Program-made: the position numbers and the translations under genes | In this document: one piece after another, positions 1 through 10,039 of the stretch | Layout: each line of letters starts with the position of its first letter | How positions within the stretch are numbered: the first letter of the stretch is position 1 | Source of the DNA: Brachynemurus nebulosus | Lineage: Eukaryota; Arthropoda; Insecta; Neuroptera; Myrmeleontidae | DNA: 64,000 nucleotides | NCBI GenBank assembly: GCA_035578155.1 | Contig: JAPWDM010000006.1 | Location: 18,554,305 to 18,618,304, forward strand | Direction of reading: 5' to 3' | Notes under the pieces: generated by a model | What the model was told of the DNA's origin: nothing | The model's input: only the letters and a program-made list of their open reading frames with translations | Databases searched by the model: none

Positions 1-281
1 TGCAAATGGATACACACATATAGAGACTCGACAACTTTAATATTTATAATTATCTAATTGAAGGTAAAGTGTTCATTAATAAATCGACAAATCTTCACAA
101 AATGGATATCTACCCATATCAAGTAGGTACCCAAATAAGTGATTGCGAAAATTATTACTAAACTAAATGGGTGTACTTCAGTAATGCAGTAGTTAGAAAA
201 AAAAAGACAAGTACGCGTTAAAAACGCATTAAATTAAAATTTCGTAGTTTTTCACAACTTTCCATCGTTTTTAGCGTGATG

Positions 282-450
282 TTTTACTTTTCAAAATACC
301 ACTTTTATTTTTGAAACTGTGACAATATTGTTTCGAACCGTTAGTTCATTTTCAAACAGAATAATCATTATTTTGTTTGAAAATGAACTAACGGTTCGAA
401 ACAATATTGTCACAGTTTCAAAAATAAAAGTGGTATTTTGCAAAGTAAAA
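282..450. repeat. 77-bp-arm inverted repeat (foldback)
   Basis: The left arm (282-358) and right arm (374-450) are almost perfect reverse complements around a 15-bp loop, with one mismatch near the outer end. The arms contain ccacttttatttttgaaac and ttcgaaccgttagttc. The sequence beyond the right arm (about 449-505) recurs at 39004-39060, and a relative of the outer arm (ttttactttgcaaaaatacc) occurs at 16981, so this is a member of a dispersed family. No clear target duplication was found. Confidence 0.75.
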
Positions 451-602
451 TATTTGTTTATTATTTACAAATATGGAATACCATAAAGTAACGCTCAAAT
501 CTATTAATATGGTACAATTATTCTTGCCGAGTTTTAATATTTAATTAAAACTATAAATTCGAACATGAGTAATAAATGAAAATATTAAAAGATTACATTC
601 TG

Positions 603-606
<4 letters not shown>

Positions 607-664
<58 letters not shown>
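607..664. repeat. (TA)n microsatellite
   Basis: About 29 uninterrupted AT units. The flanks are symmetric (tgacaaat before, atttgta after), so the array lies in a short palindrome. The open frame read through it is only tyrosine/isoleucine low complexity. Confidence 0.98.
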
Positions 665-668
<4 letters not shown>

Positions 669-1374
669 AGTGTAACATTAACAATAGTGTAAGACGAAAC
701 ATTTGTAACAGCTCGAATATAGGGTATTAACAATACAATAGTGTCTATCTTCATATTGTTCGTCGTCGTTGTAGACATACAACAAACAAACAAACAAACA
801 TACAAAATGTATGCATACAATGAGAAATATTAAATTATTTCAATTTAAACAATTTATTGGATCTGTCATAACAAGTTTTGCAATTTAAATGCAATTCATA
901 ATATGCACACCCACCACCGCTGTAATAAGTGCCTGTATGAATATCTATAAGTACATACATATACGATAATAAGAAAAAAAAAATAAATTGTTATAAATAA
1001 TTTGTCTTAATCGTTGTCTTTGTTTAATTATAAATGTTTCTCTATTTTTTATATATTTTACAAAATAAATTATTATCAGATGAAAATCTCTTAAAAAATT
1101 ATATCAAAAATATTTATATACGATAATATTCGAGTCAAAAAATTCAGTATTTTTTGTCAACTTTTCAAAAAAGTAACATAAAAAAATTTAATTAATTTTT
1201 AAAAATTAGTTTTGAATGTTCCCGCTAAATATTTGTCCAGTGTTACGTCACCGCTCAGTATTGTCAAAAAATAAACAACAGATCTTGCCGTAACATCGTA
1301 AAATATTCGTAACATTTGCAATTTCTATACTGCTATGTTTTGACTATTTTATTATGATTTTGAATATGTCATTA

Positions 1375-1585
1375 CACTGAGAAAAAATTACGGTAATTTT
1401 TACAGAGCTTTCTGGTAATGCGGGCATAAGTGACAGGCAACGGGAAAATTACGGAGCTGTATAGGAAAAATTACAGAAAAGCTTAAGAATTTTTCCTATT
1501 CAGCTCCGTAATTTTCCCGTTGCCTGTCACTTATGCCCGCATTACCAGAAAGCTCCGTAAAAATTACCGTAATTTTTTCTCAGTG
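1375..1585. mobile_element. Short foldback MITE, cactgagaaaaaatt family
   Basis: A 211-bp near-complete palindrome that starts cactgagaaaaaattacgg and ends with its reverse complement. TA lies immediately outside both ends (1373-1374 and 1586-1587), giving a TA target duplication typical of Tc1/mariner-like non-autonomous elements. The centre is about 1465-1500. The same terminal sequences bound two much longer elements at 37103-38078 and 50370-51331, so this looks like a miniature version built from two copies of one end. Confidence 0.85.
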
Positions 1586-1587
1586 TA

Positions 1588-2525
1588 TTAAAGTAAATTT
1601 AGTAATTTTTTTTAATTAAAAGTTTTTGAAATTTTGTATGATATAATTCGCTTATAACTTAAGTAATTACTGAAACATAAAAATATACTTTTTCATAACT
1701 ACTCACTCTCAAATACCCAATTCCGTTTAGCGATAGTATCTAAAAATTACAGATTTTTTTCGGTGTGTGACGTAGAAAAGCTTTTTGACATCAAATGTTA
1801 GGAATATTGCAGCTTTAGCTTTTACAGTGAAAAAAAGTTTGGGCAAATATTTACAGCAAGAAGAATGGTACCTAGACCTACAGAACATTTTACTGACAAT
1901 TTCCTTGTAGGTGAATATGATATAGGTAAAAACTAATTTTAAAACAATAGTAGCAGAATATTTAAAATAATATCATTCGTTAAATTGTCTTACTGTAATT
2001 TACTCGAATTATATATTTTTGGGGGAATAAATTGCTGTTTTTATACCTGCTTTAAATTTTTGGTGCCTAAAAGCAATTTAATTCGAAGAACTACATCTTA
2101 TTCTATTTAAATCTAATAACCGTTTAAGACATGTTACTTTTTGAACGACTCACATGTGAGTACTTGTAAGTGGCTCAAACTTTTGATAGAATACTGTACA
2201 TGACGTGTACAAGTGTAATTTTTTTTACAATCTTATTTCTACTTGCAACAACAATATGTATTAGAAAAAAAGTTTTATTATTTTATTAAACGTTATTATA
2301 ATTTATAAATATTTATTATATAGTTTTAAATAATGAAAATCAATTTGTTTTTACCGTCAAAACAATACATTTACATACAATGTGATTTAAACAAATGACA
2401 TATTCACAGACTCAAAGGTATACAATACGACCAGCAATTATAATAAATAAACTTTTGCTGTAGTAAAAAACATTTAAATTAATAATATTTTATAAAGTTA
2501 AATCAATTAAACCGTTTTTTATTAC
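1588..2525. other. AT-rich stretch, nothing recognised
   Basis: No coding frame, long repeat or structured motif was found here. The sequence is AT-rich with poly-T runs. Confidence 0.6.
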
Positions 2526-3006
2526 TCATGCGGGAGAAGTACTAACTTGGCGCACACATTTCTGTACGCAAAATAGCTGTTTGCCCACTGTACTCTTCCC
2601 GCATACTTTTTTGCGTGTGGAAAGTAACTTTCCACACGCAAATTGACAATAAAACACGCAAAATTTAATCAAAACACGCAAAGCCGCCTCTTAATTTTTC
2701 ATTTAGTAAATATTTCACAATTATTTCTATAGAAACCACCAACAAAGTAATTTAAACGATAATTAATTCAGAAAAAAAGACGAACACTTAAAAATATTAT
2801 TTTAAAAAGTAATAAAAAATGTCAAAAATAGTGATAATAATAGAAAAAAGTATGTGAAATTCGTAATAAAGAATAGTATGTGCAACTCGTGCGGGATTGT
2901 CGATTGCCCCACTCAAGCGAATGAGCGCACTCACTATGTTCGTGGGCGCTCAACTTCGCTTTCGTGGGCAATCGACAATTTCCCGCACTTATTGCACAAT
3001 ATACTA
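2526..3006. mobile_element. Three-hairpin non-autonomous element, copy 1
   Basis: A nearly identical copy lies at 8782-9261, about 6.26 kb downstream, so both ends of the unit are defined. It holds three separate hairpins. The first joins tgcgggagaagtac (about 2529) to gtactcttcccgca (about 2590). The second is a perfect 31-bp palindrome at 2611-2641 (ttgcgtgtggaaag arm). The third is about 100 bp at 2890-2990 (gtgcgggattgtcgattgcc arm). Between them are AT-rich sequence and the repeated motif acacgcaaa. No protein is encoded. Confidence 0.8.
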
Positions 3007-3018
3007 TTAATTCTATAG

Positions 3019-3200
3019 AAGGGGTTGCCATTTCGGTCTTGTGGTGCCCTTAAGTTACAAATCTTAATGATATTCTCATATTTCTTTCTTTTCCCAGAAA
3101 AAAATATAACTGACGAGTAAAAAAAGACAACCGTTTGATAGTTTCAGCATTATTTTCCTTTTTTAGCGAGGTAGCCACGGCCTAAGTTTGGGAACCCCTG
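3019..3200. mobile_element. Degraded hAT-like MITE
   Basis: The right end reads gggaacccctg, the reverse complement of the common hAT terminus caggggttccc. The left end aaggggttgcca is a worn match. Flanking 8-mers ttctatag (3011-3018) and tcctatgg (3201-3208) agree at 6 of 8 positions, as expected for an aged 8-bp hAT target duplication. It lies 12 bp beyond the preceding hairpin element. The interior is non-coding. Confidence 0.55.
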
Positions 3201-3208
3201 TCCTATGG

Positions 3209-4292
3209 TATACCTATAATTATAGTAAGGAAAGTAAACAAGGACAAATAAGGTACTTGGGACCGGTAGGTTTAGGATTCGAATCTTGCCACAAGTTACG
3301 GTCGTGACAGGGCCATATTAACCCTAAGTGCCGCCCCTAGGCACCGTGAAAAAAGCCGCGCTCTCCTTTTGCTCAAGAATAAAAAATTCGTGACTTTCCC
3401 CTAAAAAAAATTACTGACGAACAAAAAAAAAACTCAATTTACAACTTTTTCCGCCCTGTCCTACAGCCCCTAGATCATGGCCTACCGTGGCCTACTGGGT
3501 AATCCGACTCTGGGTCGTGAAGGGTTCTTTTAGAAGATGGATGCAGACGCTTACCTGTCTCAAATCCTAATCACCCGTCACTTTCTTTGTTCATCATTCC
3601 TAAAAAATGTTATGTCATATGATAAATATGTAACTAAACTACAAAATAATGATGTGGATGGCGTCAATTATAGACGATAATAAGTAAGTCCCATTATAAT
3701 GATACTCGCAGGTGATAATCTTCGATTTTTACGTTTAGTATAAACGCATTTTTCTTTATTGGCGCCATCGTATTCACTTAAGGGGTGAAATCTCTCTAGT
3801 GAATAATTTATTAACTAAATGCGATAACAAAAACATCGATCAATAATATAATCACATCAAATATTCCCCGCAGAAAAAAATTAATTCATACAATTCATTA
3901 TAATAACTCCTATATTATCGTCATTTAAATAAATAGTTTAAAGTGAATGACCCTGTTGAAGAAAATATGAATTATTAAACATCATCACCGTGATAACTTC
4001 AAGCAAAATAATTTCGCTTTTCACTAAATACATTACTATAGTGCAAATGAAGCAGAATATTTTGTAATCTTAAAAGCAATAGTTGTATTTTATTCGTCTT
4101 TCGCGCTATTGTTATATATGTATGTAATATGAATTAGTTAGAAATGTGCCTTTAAGGGACTCATGTATATATATAGAAATAAATACAGAATGATTCGCAA
4201 TTGGGTATAATAGAGTACTTGAATGAAATTAAAAAAAAAAAATTCAAAAAGCCTTGTTTGTGCATATCAGTTAAGTGATTTTATTTTTCTTT
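3209..4292. other. Mixed non-coding stretch with a possible hAT end
   Basis: The segment 3240-3560 is more GC-rich than its surroundings. It contains cagggccatattaaccc at 3308 and ttttccgccctg near 3450, which resemble hAT termini, but no matching 8-bp duplication was found. From 3560 to 4292 I see only AT-rich sequence. Confidence 0.35.
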
Positions 4293-4415
4293 TAGCGAAT
4301 TTCCAGAAATTCAGCTATTCCACTAGGTCTCATGACAGGACTTGAGCCCGGGAATATGGCAGAAATTTGTTTTGAGGTCCCTAGAAACCAAAAATAATAT
4401 TCACTAAAATTTATA
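4293..4415. repeat. TA-array flanking arm, family E copy 1
   Basis: A roughly 120-bp block running from ttagcgaatttccagaaatt to aataatattcactaaaattt, directly followed by a TA run. Related blocks precede TA arrays at 5898-6018 and 28199-28250, and an inverted one follows the array at 28326-28370. The recurring placement beside TA arrays suggests that arm and array belong to one repeat. Confidence 0.65.
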
Positions 4416-4425
4416 TATATATATA

Positions 4426-5340
4426 CACAGTGCGGCAATTAAATTCCGGGACTGAAGCTATATCTCAGCAACCAGTAGCGACATCTGTTTAAATTTTATG
4501 TCATATGAAGTTTGGACATATGTGAACATAACCTAAAACTTTTATTTAAATCGGTTGACATTTATCATTTTTTTGATATTTTGTTTATCAGTTGATTTTG
4601 TTACATGTCGGAAAACGATAATAACGTGCTGTTATTAAACACGCTAAACTCGGCACAAGTGCCACAGAAACGTTCAAACTGATGCAAAAAGTGTATGAAA
4701 GTGAGTGTTTATCACGGTCAAAGACTTTCGAGTGGCACAAGCGATTTTTGGAAGGCAGACAATCACTGGAGGACGACAAACGAGTGGGAAGGCCAATAAC
4801 AATTCGAACAGCAGGATTCGATTCAAAAAGTCCAAGAATTTGTATCCAACGATCGCAATGAGACACTGAGAATGATGGAAGAGGCATTAAACATTAATAA
4901 AGATACAATACGACAAATTCTTAAAGAGGATTTGGGCAAAACAAAGGCCTGTGCTAAATTTGTTCCGCACACACTAACCCAAGAGCAAAAATTGATGAGA
5001 CTGGAACATTCCAGAGAGATTGTACAAGCAGCAAATAACAGCTCAACCTTCCTCAAATCAATTGTTACTGGTAATGAGACCTTTTTTTTATTTCCAAAAA
5101 TGAAAATGAAGTTGAAAGGACGCATTTTTAATGATATTGAAACCATCGAAAGAGAGTCTACGCGCATATTGGAGGCAATACCGAAAATTGAGCTTGAGCA
5201 GGCATTTGAATCACTATTGGGTCGCTGTAAAAAGTGTATTGAAGCAGGAGGAGAGTATTTTGAATAATTTACTAAAAAGATTTGAATAAAATTGTTTTGT
5301 TTTATTTTTATAGATCCAGTCCCGGAATTTAATTGCCGCA

Positions 5341-5345
<5 letters not shown>
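4426..5345 (+). mobile_element. Internally deleted mariner element
   Basis: A 920-bp Tc1/mariner relic with perfect 29-bp TIRs (4426-4454 and 5317-5345, beginning cacagtgcggcaatt). TA flanks both sides (4424-4425, 5346-5347) and the element sits in a TA array, a natural target for a transposase that needs TA. Full mariners are about 1.3 kb, so roughly 350-400 bp are missing, mainly from the catalytic region. The perfect TIRs despite a dead reading frame suggest that it could have been moved by a related transposase before the frame decayed. Confidence 0.92.
4605..5267 (+). pseudogene. Mariner transposase pseudogene
   Basis: Three reading-frame segments together resemble a mariner transposase. 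The ATG at 4605 begins the first. A helix-turn-helix region is readable at about 4631-4830 in another frame (motifs SATETF, FEWHKRF, DDKRVGRP). The second DNA-binding part and start of the catalytic domain are in the first frame again from about 4872 (NKDTIRQILKEDLG, FVPHTLTQEQK). At the first catalytic Asp the usual IVTGDE reads IVTGNE. The frame then jumps at about 5085 straight to the C-terminal LFPKMKMKLKGR motif, so the second and third catalytic Asp are deleted. It cannot encode an active enzyme. The long open frame on the opposite strand is a shadow. Confidence 0.9.

Positions 5346-5414
<69 letters not shown>
5346..5414. repeat. (TA)n microsatellite
   Basis: An uninterrupted TA array starting at the mariner's right target duplication. 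It is followed by the family M arm (cacgataactctcgaacg) that also follows the arrays at 6019-6280 and 62463-62534. Confidence 0.98.
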
Positions 5415-5418
<4 letters not shown>

Positions 5419-5427
5419 ATGTATTTA

Positions 5428-5705
5428 TGTATCAGCACGATAACTCTCGAACGAAATGTCCTAGGTTTACCAAATATGGTGAGAACGTTGGGAATCCAAA
5501 AATCTTGGATGAGTTCTTCAGCCAGACACGTCGGATGCCAGGAACATGGTTTTTGTTCTTGCAAAAAATTAGTTTTTTGCCAAAATTTGCTATAATTTAA
5601 AAGTTTTTGCCACATTTTTATACACCATTGCAAAGACGGAAAAAAATCACATAAAAAAGGTTTTTGAACTATTATTCTAGGTTAGCTAGTTTTTGAGAAA
5701 ATAAG
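5428..5705. repeat. Family M foldback arm, partial copy
   Basis: This runs from cagcacgataactctcgaac through gccagacacgtcggatgcca to agctagtttttgagaaaa. The same order of blocks occurs at 6282-6494, 20385-20720, 27707-27965 (inverted), 29061-29390 (inverted), 42500-42838 (inverted) and 57845-58130. This copy lacks the terminal block ending in gctgcgacaggggtattt. It is non-coding. Confidence 0.75.
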
Positions 5706-5759
5706 AAAATAAGAAAATCCTCTACCGGGGCGGTTCTAGAAACCTCCGGCGGTGGGTGG

Positions 5760-5870
5760 AGTAATGTGAACGAAAATTTTTTCTAATATAACTAAACTAA
5801 CGGAACTTGATCTAACCTAACCGAACCTAAGAAAATTTGGTCTCAAACCTAACTGAACCTTATTGTTCTA
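5760..5870. repeat. Degenerate CCTAA-like repeats
   Basis: Around 5810-5860 the sequence contains several imperfect copies of cctaa (gatctaacctaaccgaacc, then caaacctaactgaacc). Insect telomeres are commonly (TTAGG)n, so this could be a worn interstitial telomere-like tract. With so few irregular copies it could also be chance. Confidence 0.35.
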
Positions 5871-5897
5871 TAATTTATATAAACTGAATTTATTATT

Positions 5898-6014
5898 AGC
5901 GAATTTCCAGAATGGAATTCAGTTATTACAGGCACTGTCATGACGCGACCTTAGTCCGGGACTATGGCAGAAATATGTTTTGAGGTCCCTAGAAACCGAA
6001 AATAATATTCACTA

Positions 6015-6018
<4 letters not shown>
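5898..6018. repeat. TA-array flanking arm, family E copy 2
   Basis: Begins ttagcgaatttccagaatgg and ends cgaaaataatattcactaat, directly before the TA array at 6019. It matches 4293-4415 along most of its length, including the gaggtccctagaaacc block. Confidence 0.65.
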
Positions 6019-6063
<45 letters not shown>

Positions 6064-6193
6064 TATATATATATATAGGTATATATATATATATATTTAT
6101 ATATAGGTATATATATATACCTATATATATATATATATATACCTATATATATACCTATATATATACATATATATACATATATATATATATATG

Positions 6194-6280
<87 letters not shown>
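6019..6280. repeat. Complex TA array with aggtata/tatacct interruptions
   Basis: The outer parts are pure TA. The middle (about 6061-6160) carries several aggtata units on the left and tatacct units on the right, so the interruptions are themselves arranged as an inverted repeat. Family E flanks the left and family M the right. Confidence 0.9.
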
Positions 6281-6281
<1 letters not shown>

Positions 6282-6284
<3 letters not shown>

Positions 6285-6494
6285 CCGCACGATAACTCTC
6301 GAACGAAATGTCCTAGCTTTACGAAATTTAGTGAAAATATTGGAAGTCCCAAACCGTTGGACAAGTTCGTTAGCCAGGACATGTCCGATGCCAGGAACAT
6401 GGTTAAAAAATTGTTTTTTTGCCAAAATTTCCACTTATTCAAGAATTTTTGTGAAATTTTTTTACACTATTTAAAAGAGGAGAAAAGATTACAT
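6282..6494. repeat. Family M foldback arm, truncated
   Basis: Starts tgtccgcacgataactctcg after the TA array and runs to agaaaagattacat. At the point where other copies continue towards their terminal block, this one is interrupted by an inverted terminal block (see 6495-6653). Confidence 0.7.
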
Positions 6495-6653
6495 AAATAC
6501 CCCTGTCGCAGCATCCTGCATAACATAGCGAATTTCCATTTACAAAAGTACGTTTTTCTCGGAAACTAGTTGATAAAGAGTAATTGTAAATAAAATGTAC
6601 TTTTGTAAATGGAAATTCGCTATGTTATGCAGGATGCTGCGACAGGGGTATTT
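6495..6653. repeat. Mini-palindrome of the family M terminus
   Basis: Two copies of only the outermost block of family M (tacccctgtcgcagcatcct, to about taaaagtacg) face each other: left arm 6495-6553, right arm about 6597-6653, with a short loop. The complete family M foldback at 62218-62753 has the same termini but a TA core and long inner arms, so this is a strongly shortened form. Confidence 0.75.
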
Positions 6654-6807
6654 TATTTTTGATAAACTCTGTAAAAATTATCTGTTGGTGCGAAAAACAG
6701 CTCATTGTAATGACGTCACGATTTGAAAACAAACAATTGAAGGCTGGACTTCAGAAACAGGCTGTGTCAAAAAAAAAAAATTGGGTTAGACCTGAAAAAG
6801 GAATCTA

Positions 6808-7910
6808 ACAAGTAAAGGTCCCGAGGCCGGACCTATCGATTTCGATGAAACTTAAATATATTGTAGAACACTAAAAACTAAGGGACACGTATTTTTTTTT
6901 ATCTGCGGAAAAACGGTTTGAAGGGGTGAAATCGCCCTCCAAAAATTGGGGTAAAAATTTAATTTTTCAAATATCTCGAAAACAGTAAGAGATAGAGCAA
7001 AAGTTTAAATTGGCGATATTGCTCTTTTTTAAAGAGCTATCTATTGATATGCAATTTGTTCATATTACATCAACAGGGGTGGCTGAGGGTTAAAATTTGG
7101 GGGTTAATTTTGCAAAAAGGGGGTGAAAAATAAACAATATAAAAATTTTGTTTACAGATTTGAAATCTACGTCAAAAAATCTAATTGACCTATTTTTGCT
7201 CAATGCCCTAATATTAAGTCTAGGGGTAGTTAACTAGAGGGTGACTATGTCGAATAGTCGTACAATTTGGATATTTCAAGAAGTTCTTCTTCATGGAAAA
7301 TAGCTTAAGACAATTAGAATAACGTAGAAATGAAATTCTCGAATTCAAAATTGAGTTTGAGCAACGTTGGAGAGGGGGTGAGTCACCCTCTTAAATTACA
7401 TACTAGTTTATATACACTAATTTTTGCTATTAACACACTGATAGTGGGTAAAATAATGTCACAATAAGTGGTTCTAGTCACAATAAGTGGTCCCCTAGAC
7501 TTAATATTAGGATATTGAGCAAAAACAGGTCAATTAGATTTTTTGACGTAAATTTCAAATCTGTAAACAAAATTTTTATATTGTTTATTTTTCACCCCCT
7601 TTTTGCAAAATTAACCCCCAAATTTTAACCCCCAACCACCCCTGTTGATGTAATTTGAACAAATTGCATATCAATAGATAGCTCTTTAAAAAAGAGTAAT
7701 ATCGCCAATTTAAACTTTTGCTCTATCTCTTACTGTTTTCGAGATATTTGAAAAATTAAATTTTTACCCCAATTTTTGGAGGGCGATTTCACCCCTTCAA
7801 ACCGTTTTTCCGCAGATAAAAAAAAATATGTGTCCCTTAGTTTTTAGTGTTCTACAACATATTTAAGTTTCATCAAAATCGATAGGTCCGGCCTCGGGAC
7901 CTTTACTTGT
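6808..7910. repeat. 1.1-kb palindrome with about 420-bp arms
   Basis: The left arm (6808-7226, beginning acaagtaaaggtcccgaggc) and right arm (7491-7910) are reverse complements with few mismatches. The 264-bp spacer is not symmetric. The arms contain ggggtgaaatcgccctcc and gttaattttgcaaaaagggg. No transposase-like frame is present. If transcribed, it would fold into a long double-stranded hairpin. Confidence 0.88.
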
Positions 7911-8781
7911 AAGTGCCATGGCTAACAATCTAGACAGCATGCTAAATTTTCATTTTTTTTTTTGGCACTGGTTTTTGAAGTTCACAGTCTTCAATTGACG
8001 TCTGTGTCAATCTTTATAGCTTCAAAATTGGGATTAATTCATTCGTTTTAGCCTTATAACAGTTGACGATCTACACAACACGCGATCAATTTCGAAATAT
8101 CCCGAAAAAACTGACGGCTGGACTTAATTTTACGAAATTTTTCAGATCTGTAAGTAAGTATACTCATCATATACCAGTACATTTCAAGAATTATAGTTTT
8201 AATAGAAATAATTTGATTCTGGGACACCCTATATGAAATATTCTTCCATGGTGGCATTGTTGAAACTGCCACCGTGTACAAAATTCTCTGCACGTTTCAA
8301 AGAAGATGCACTTTACTTAACGCACTACATTTGCATATTTTACATTTTAAGTGTAAAGTGGGGACCCTACGAGCCCTCCCTTCTCTTCACTTCCCTTCCT
8401 CTTTCCTTTCAATACAAATAAAACCATTTTGTACTTGTATAGTTATGTCTGTATCAAGGTTTATTGTGGTGGGTAGTTTGACTAGTGCTCAGTTTTCTCC
8501 CCCTACTTTTACTGTACGTTTTTTTATTTCAATTCAATTTTAGTCGTACTTATAGCATCATCGTAGTAGACGACCTTCAATTTTTTATTAAATTTCCTTC
8601 TATTTCACTTTCTGCTGTTTTTGTTGCCCTTTTTGATGTGGAAAATGAAATTAAAATAAGCAAATGCTCGACGTTGCTCATAGGTAGGTACGGATAAATG
8701 AAAATCGAATTTGTATACAATAGTTGAATAAAAATGAGTTAAGTAAGCAAATTTAATTGGCCGGTAAGAATTTTTTAGTAC
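7911..8781. other. Non-coding stretch
   Basis: No supported feature. Short frames at 8233-8697 have no recognisable domain. The sequence gggacaccctatatg at 8221 resembles the acaccctgtatat motif seen near 59500. Confidence 0.5.
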
Positions 8782-9261
8782 TTATGCGGGAGAAGTACTA
8801 ACTTGGCGCACACATTTCTGTACGCAAAATAGCAGTTTGCCCACTGTACTCTTCCCGCATACTTTTTTGCGTGTGGAAAGTAACTTTCCACACGCAAATT
8901 GACAATAAAACACGCAAAATTTAACCAAAACACGCAAAGCCGCCTCTTGATTTTTCATTTAATAAATATTTCATAATTATTTCTATAGAAACCACCAACA
9001 AAGTAATTTAAACAATAATTAATTCAGAAAAAAAAGACGAACACTTAAAAATATTATTTTAAAAAGTAATAAAAATGTCAAAAATAGTAATAATAATAGA
9101 AAAAAGTATGTGAAATTCGTAATAAAAAATAGTATGTGCAACTAGTGCGGGATTGTCGATTGCCCCACTTAAGCGAATGAGCGCACGAACGTAGTGAGTG
9201 CGCTCAATTTCGCTTTCGTGGGCAATCGACAATTTCCCGCACTTATTGTACAATATACTAT
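8782..9261. mobile_element. Three-hairpin non-autonomous element, copy 2
   Basis: A nearly identical copy of 2526-3006, with only scattered base changes and a small difference in the third hairpin loop. A shared 7-mer, tttttag, borders both ends and may be the target duplication. The close similarity to copy 1 suggests recent movement or a segmental duplication limited to the element, because the flanks differ. Confidence 0.8.
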
Positions 9262-9328
9262 TTTTAGCCTGACTATAATATGGTTTTCTGCTTCTAACAA
9301 TGTTTATAATATTGTTTGAAATGTTTGA

Positions 9329-10033
9329 GGGGAGATTCGCTAAAAAAAAATCGATTTTTTTTCTTCATAATTATGTTTCATAAGGTGGTTTCAAAAAATG
9401 AAAAATCAAAAAGTTATGGGCATCTTATAGTGAACTCACTTTATTATAATTCAATTTAAAAGAAAACACTTTAAATGCTATTTTGCTTGAAAGTGCGTTT
9501 TTTGACATGGTTCCTCGTGTATCTCAAAAAGTACTTGAGATGTCGACATAAATCAAAGTGCATATTATTCCTCGATACCGTCGTTTTGGCAGGAACTAGG
9601 ACCTTTTGGTTCCGTAATATATTTTCAAAATAGCGGCTGTGTTTATAGTCGAGAAAAAGCGTTGATTTTTGAAAATTTATTTTCAAAATACGATTTCTCG
9701 GTGGTTTTTTATTTTTTTTTTTTGCTTAGATCGTAGTTAGTGTCATAACTATATATATGTATATTTTCAGAAAATTCTTGATTTTTTGATTTTGGTTCAC
9801 TGGGGAGATCAGAACGCGAGGAATCATCAAGGTGGAAAAATCTCGCAAGTGTCTGCTTCAAAGTCATTTATAGGTACTCATCACATTTAGGAATTTTAAA
9901 AAAAAAATTTTTTTGTAACCTCAAAACCTGTAGAAATAATGTTGTATATTTAGTTTTTTAATAAAATATTTATTTGTATAGAAAAAGAATAATAAAAATG
10001 GTTGATCTTTGATGTTCTTTGACGAATCTCCCC
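9329..10033. mobile_element. Possible TIR element (ggggagattcg ends)
   Basis: Starts ggggagattcg (9329-9339) and ends with the reverse complement cgaatctcccc (10023-10033). The interior (about 700 bp) has no coding frame. The TIR is short and no target duplication is obvious, so the call is tentative. Confidence 0.45.
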
Positions 10034-10039
10034 TTAACA

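Noticed and set aside
3270..3300. B-box-like ggattcgaatcttg
   Set aside because: No A box at a proper distance and no cloverleaf could be drawn.
3308..3464. Possible hAT MITE (cagggcc left, cgccctg right)
   Set aside because: The ends match only weakly and the flanking 8-mers do not agree.
4823..5341. Longest open frame in the window (172 codons, minus strand)
   Set aside because: It is antisense to the mariner transposase relic and has no domain of its own.
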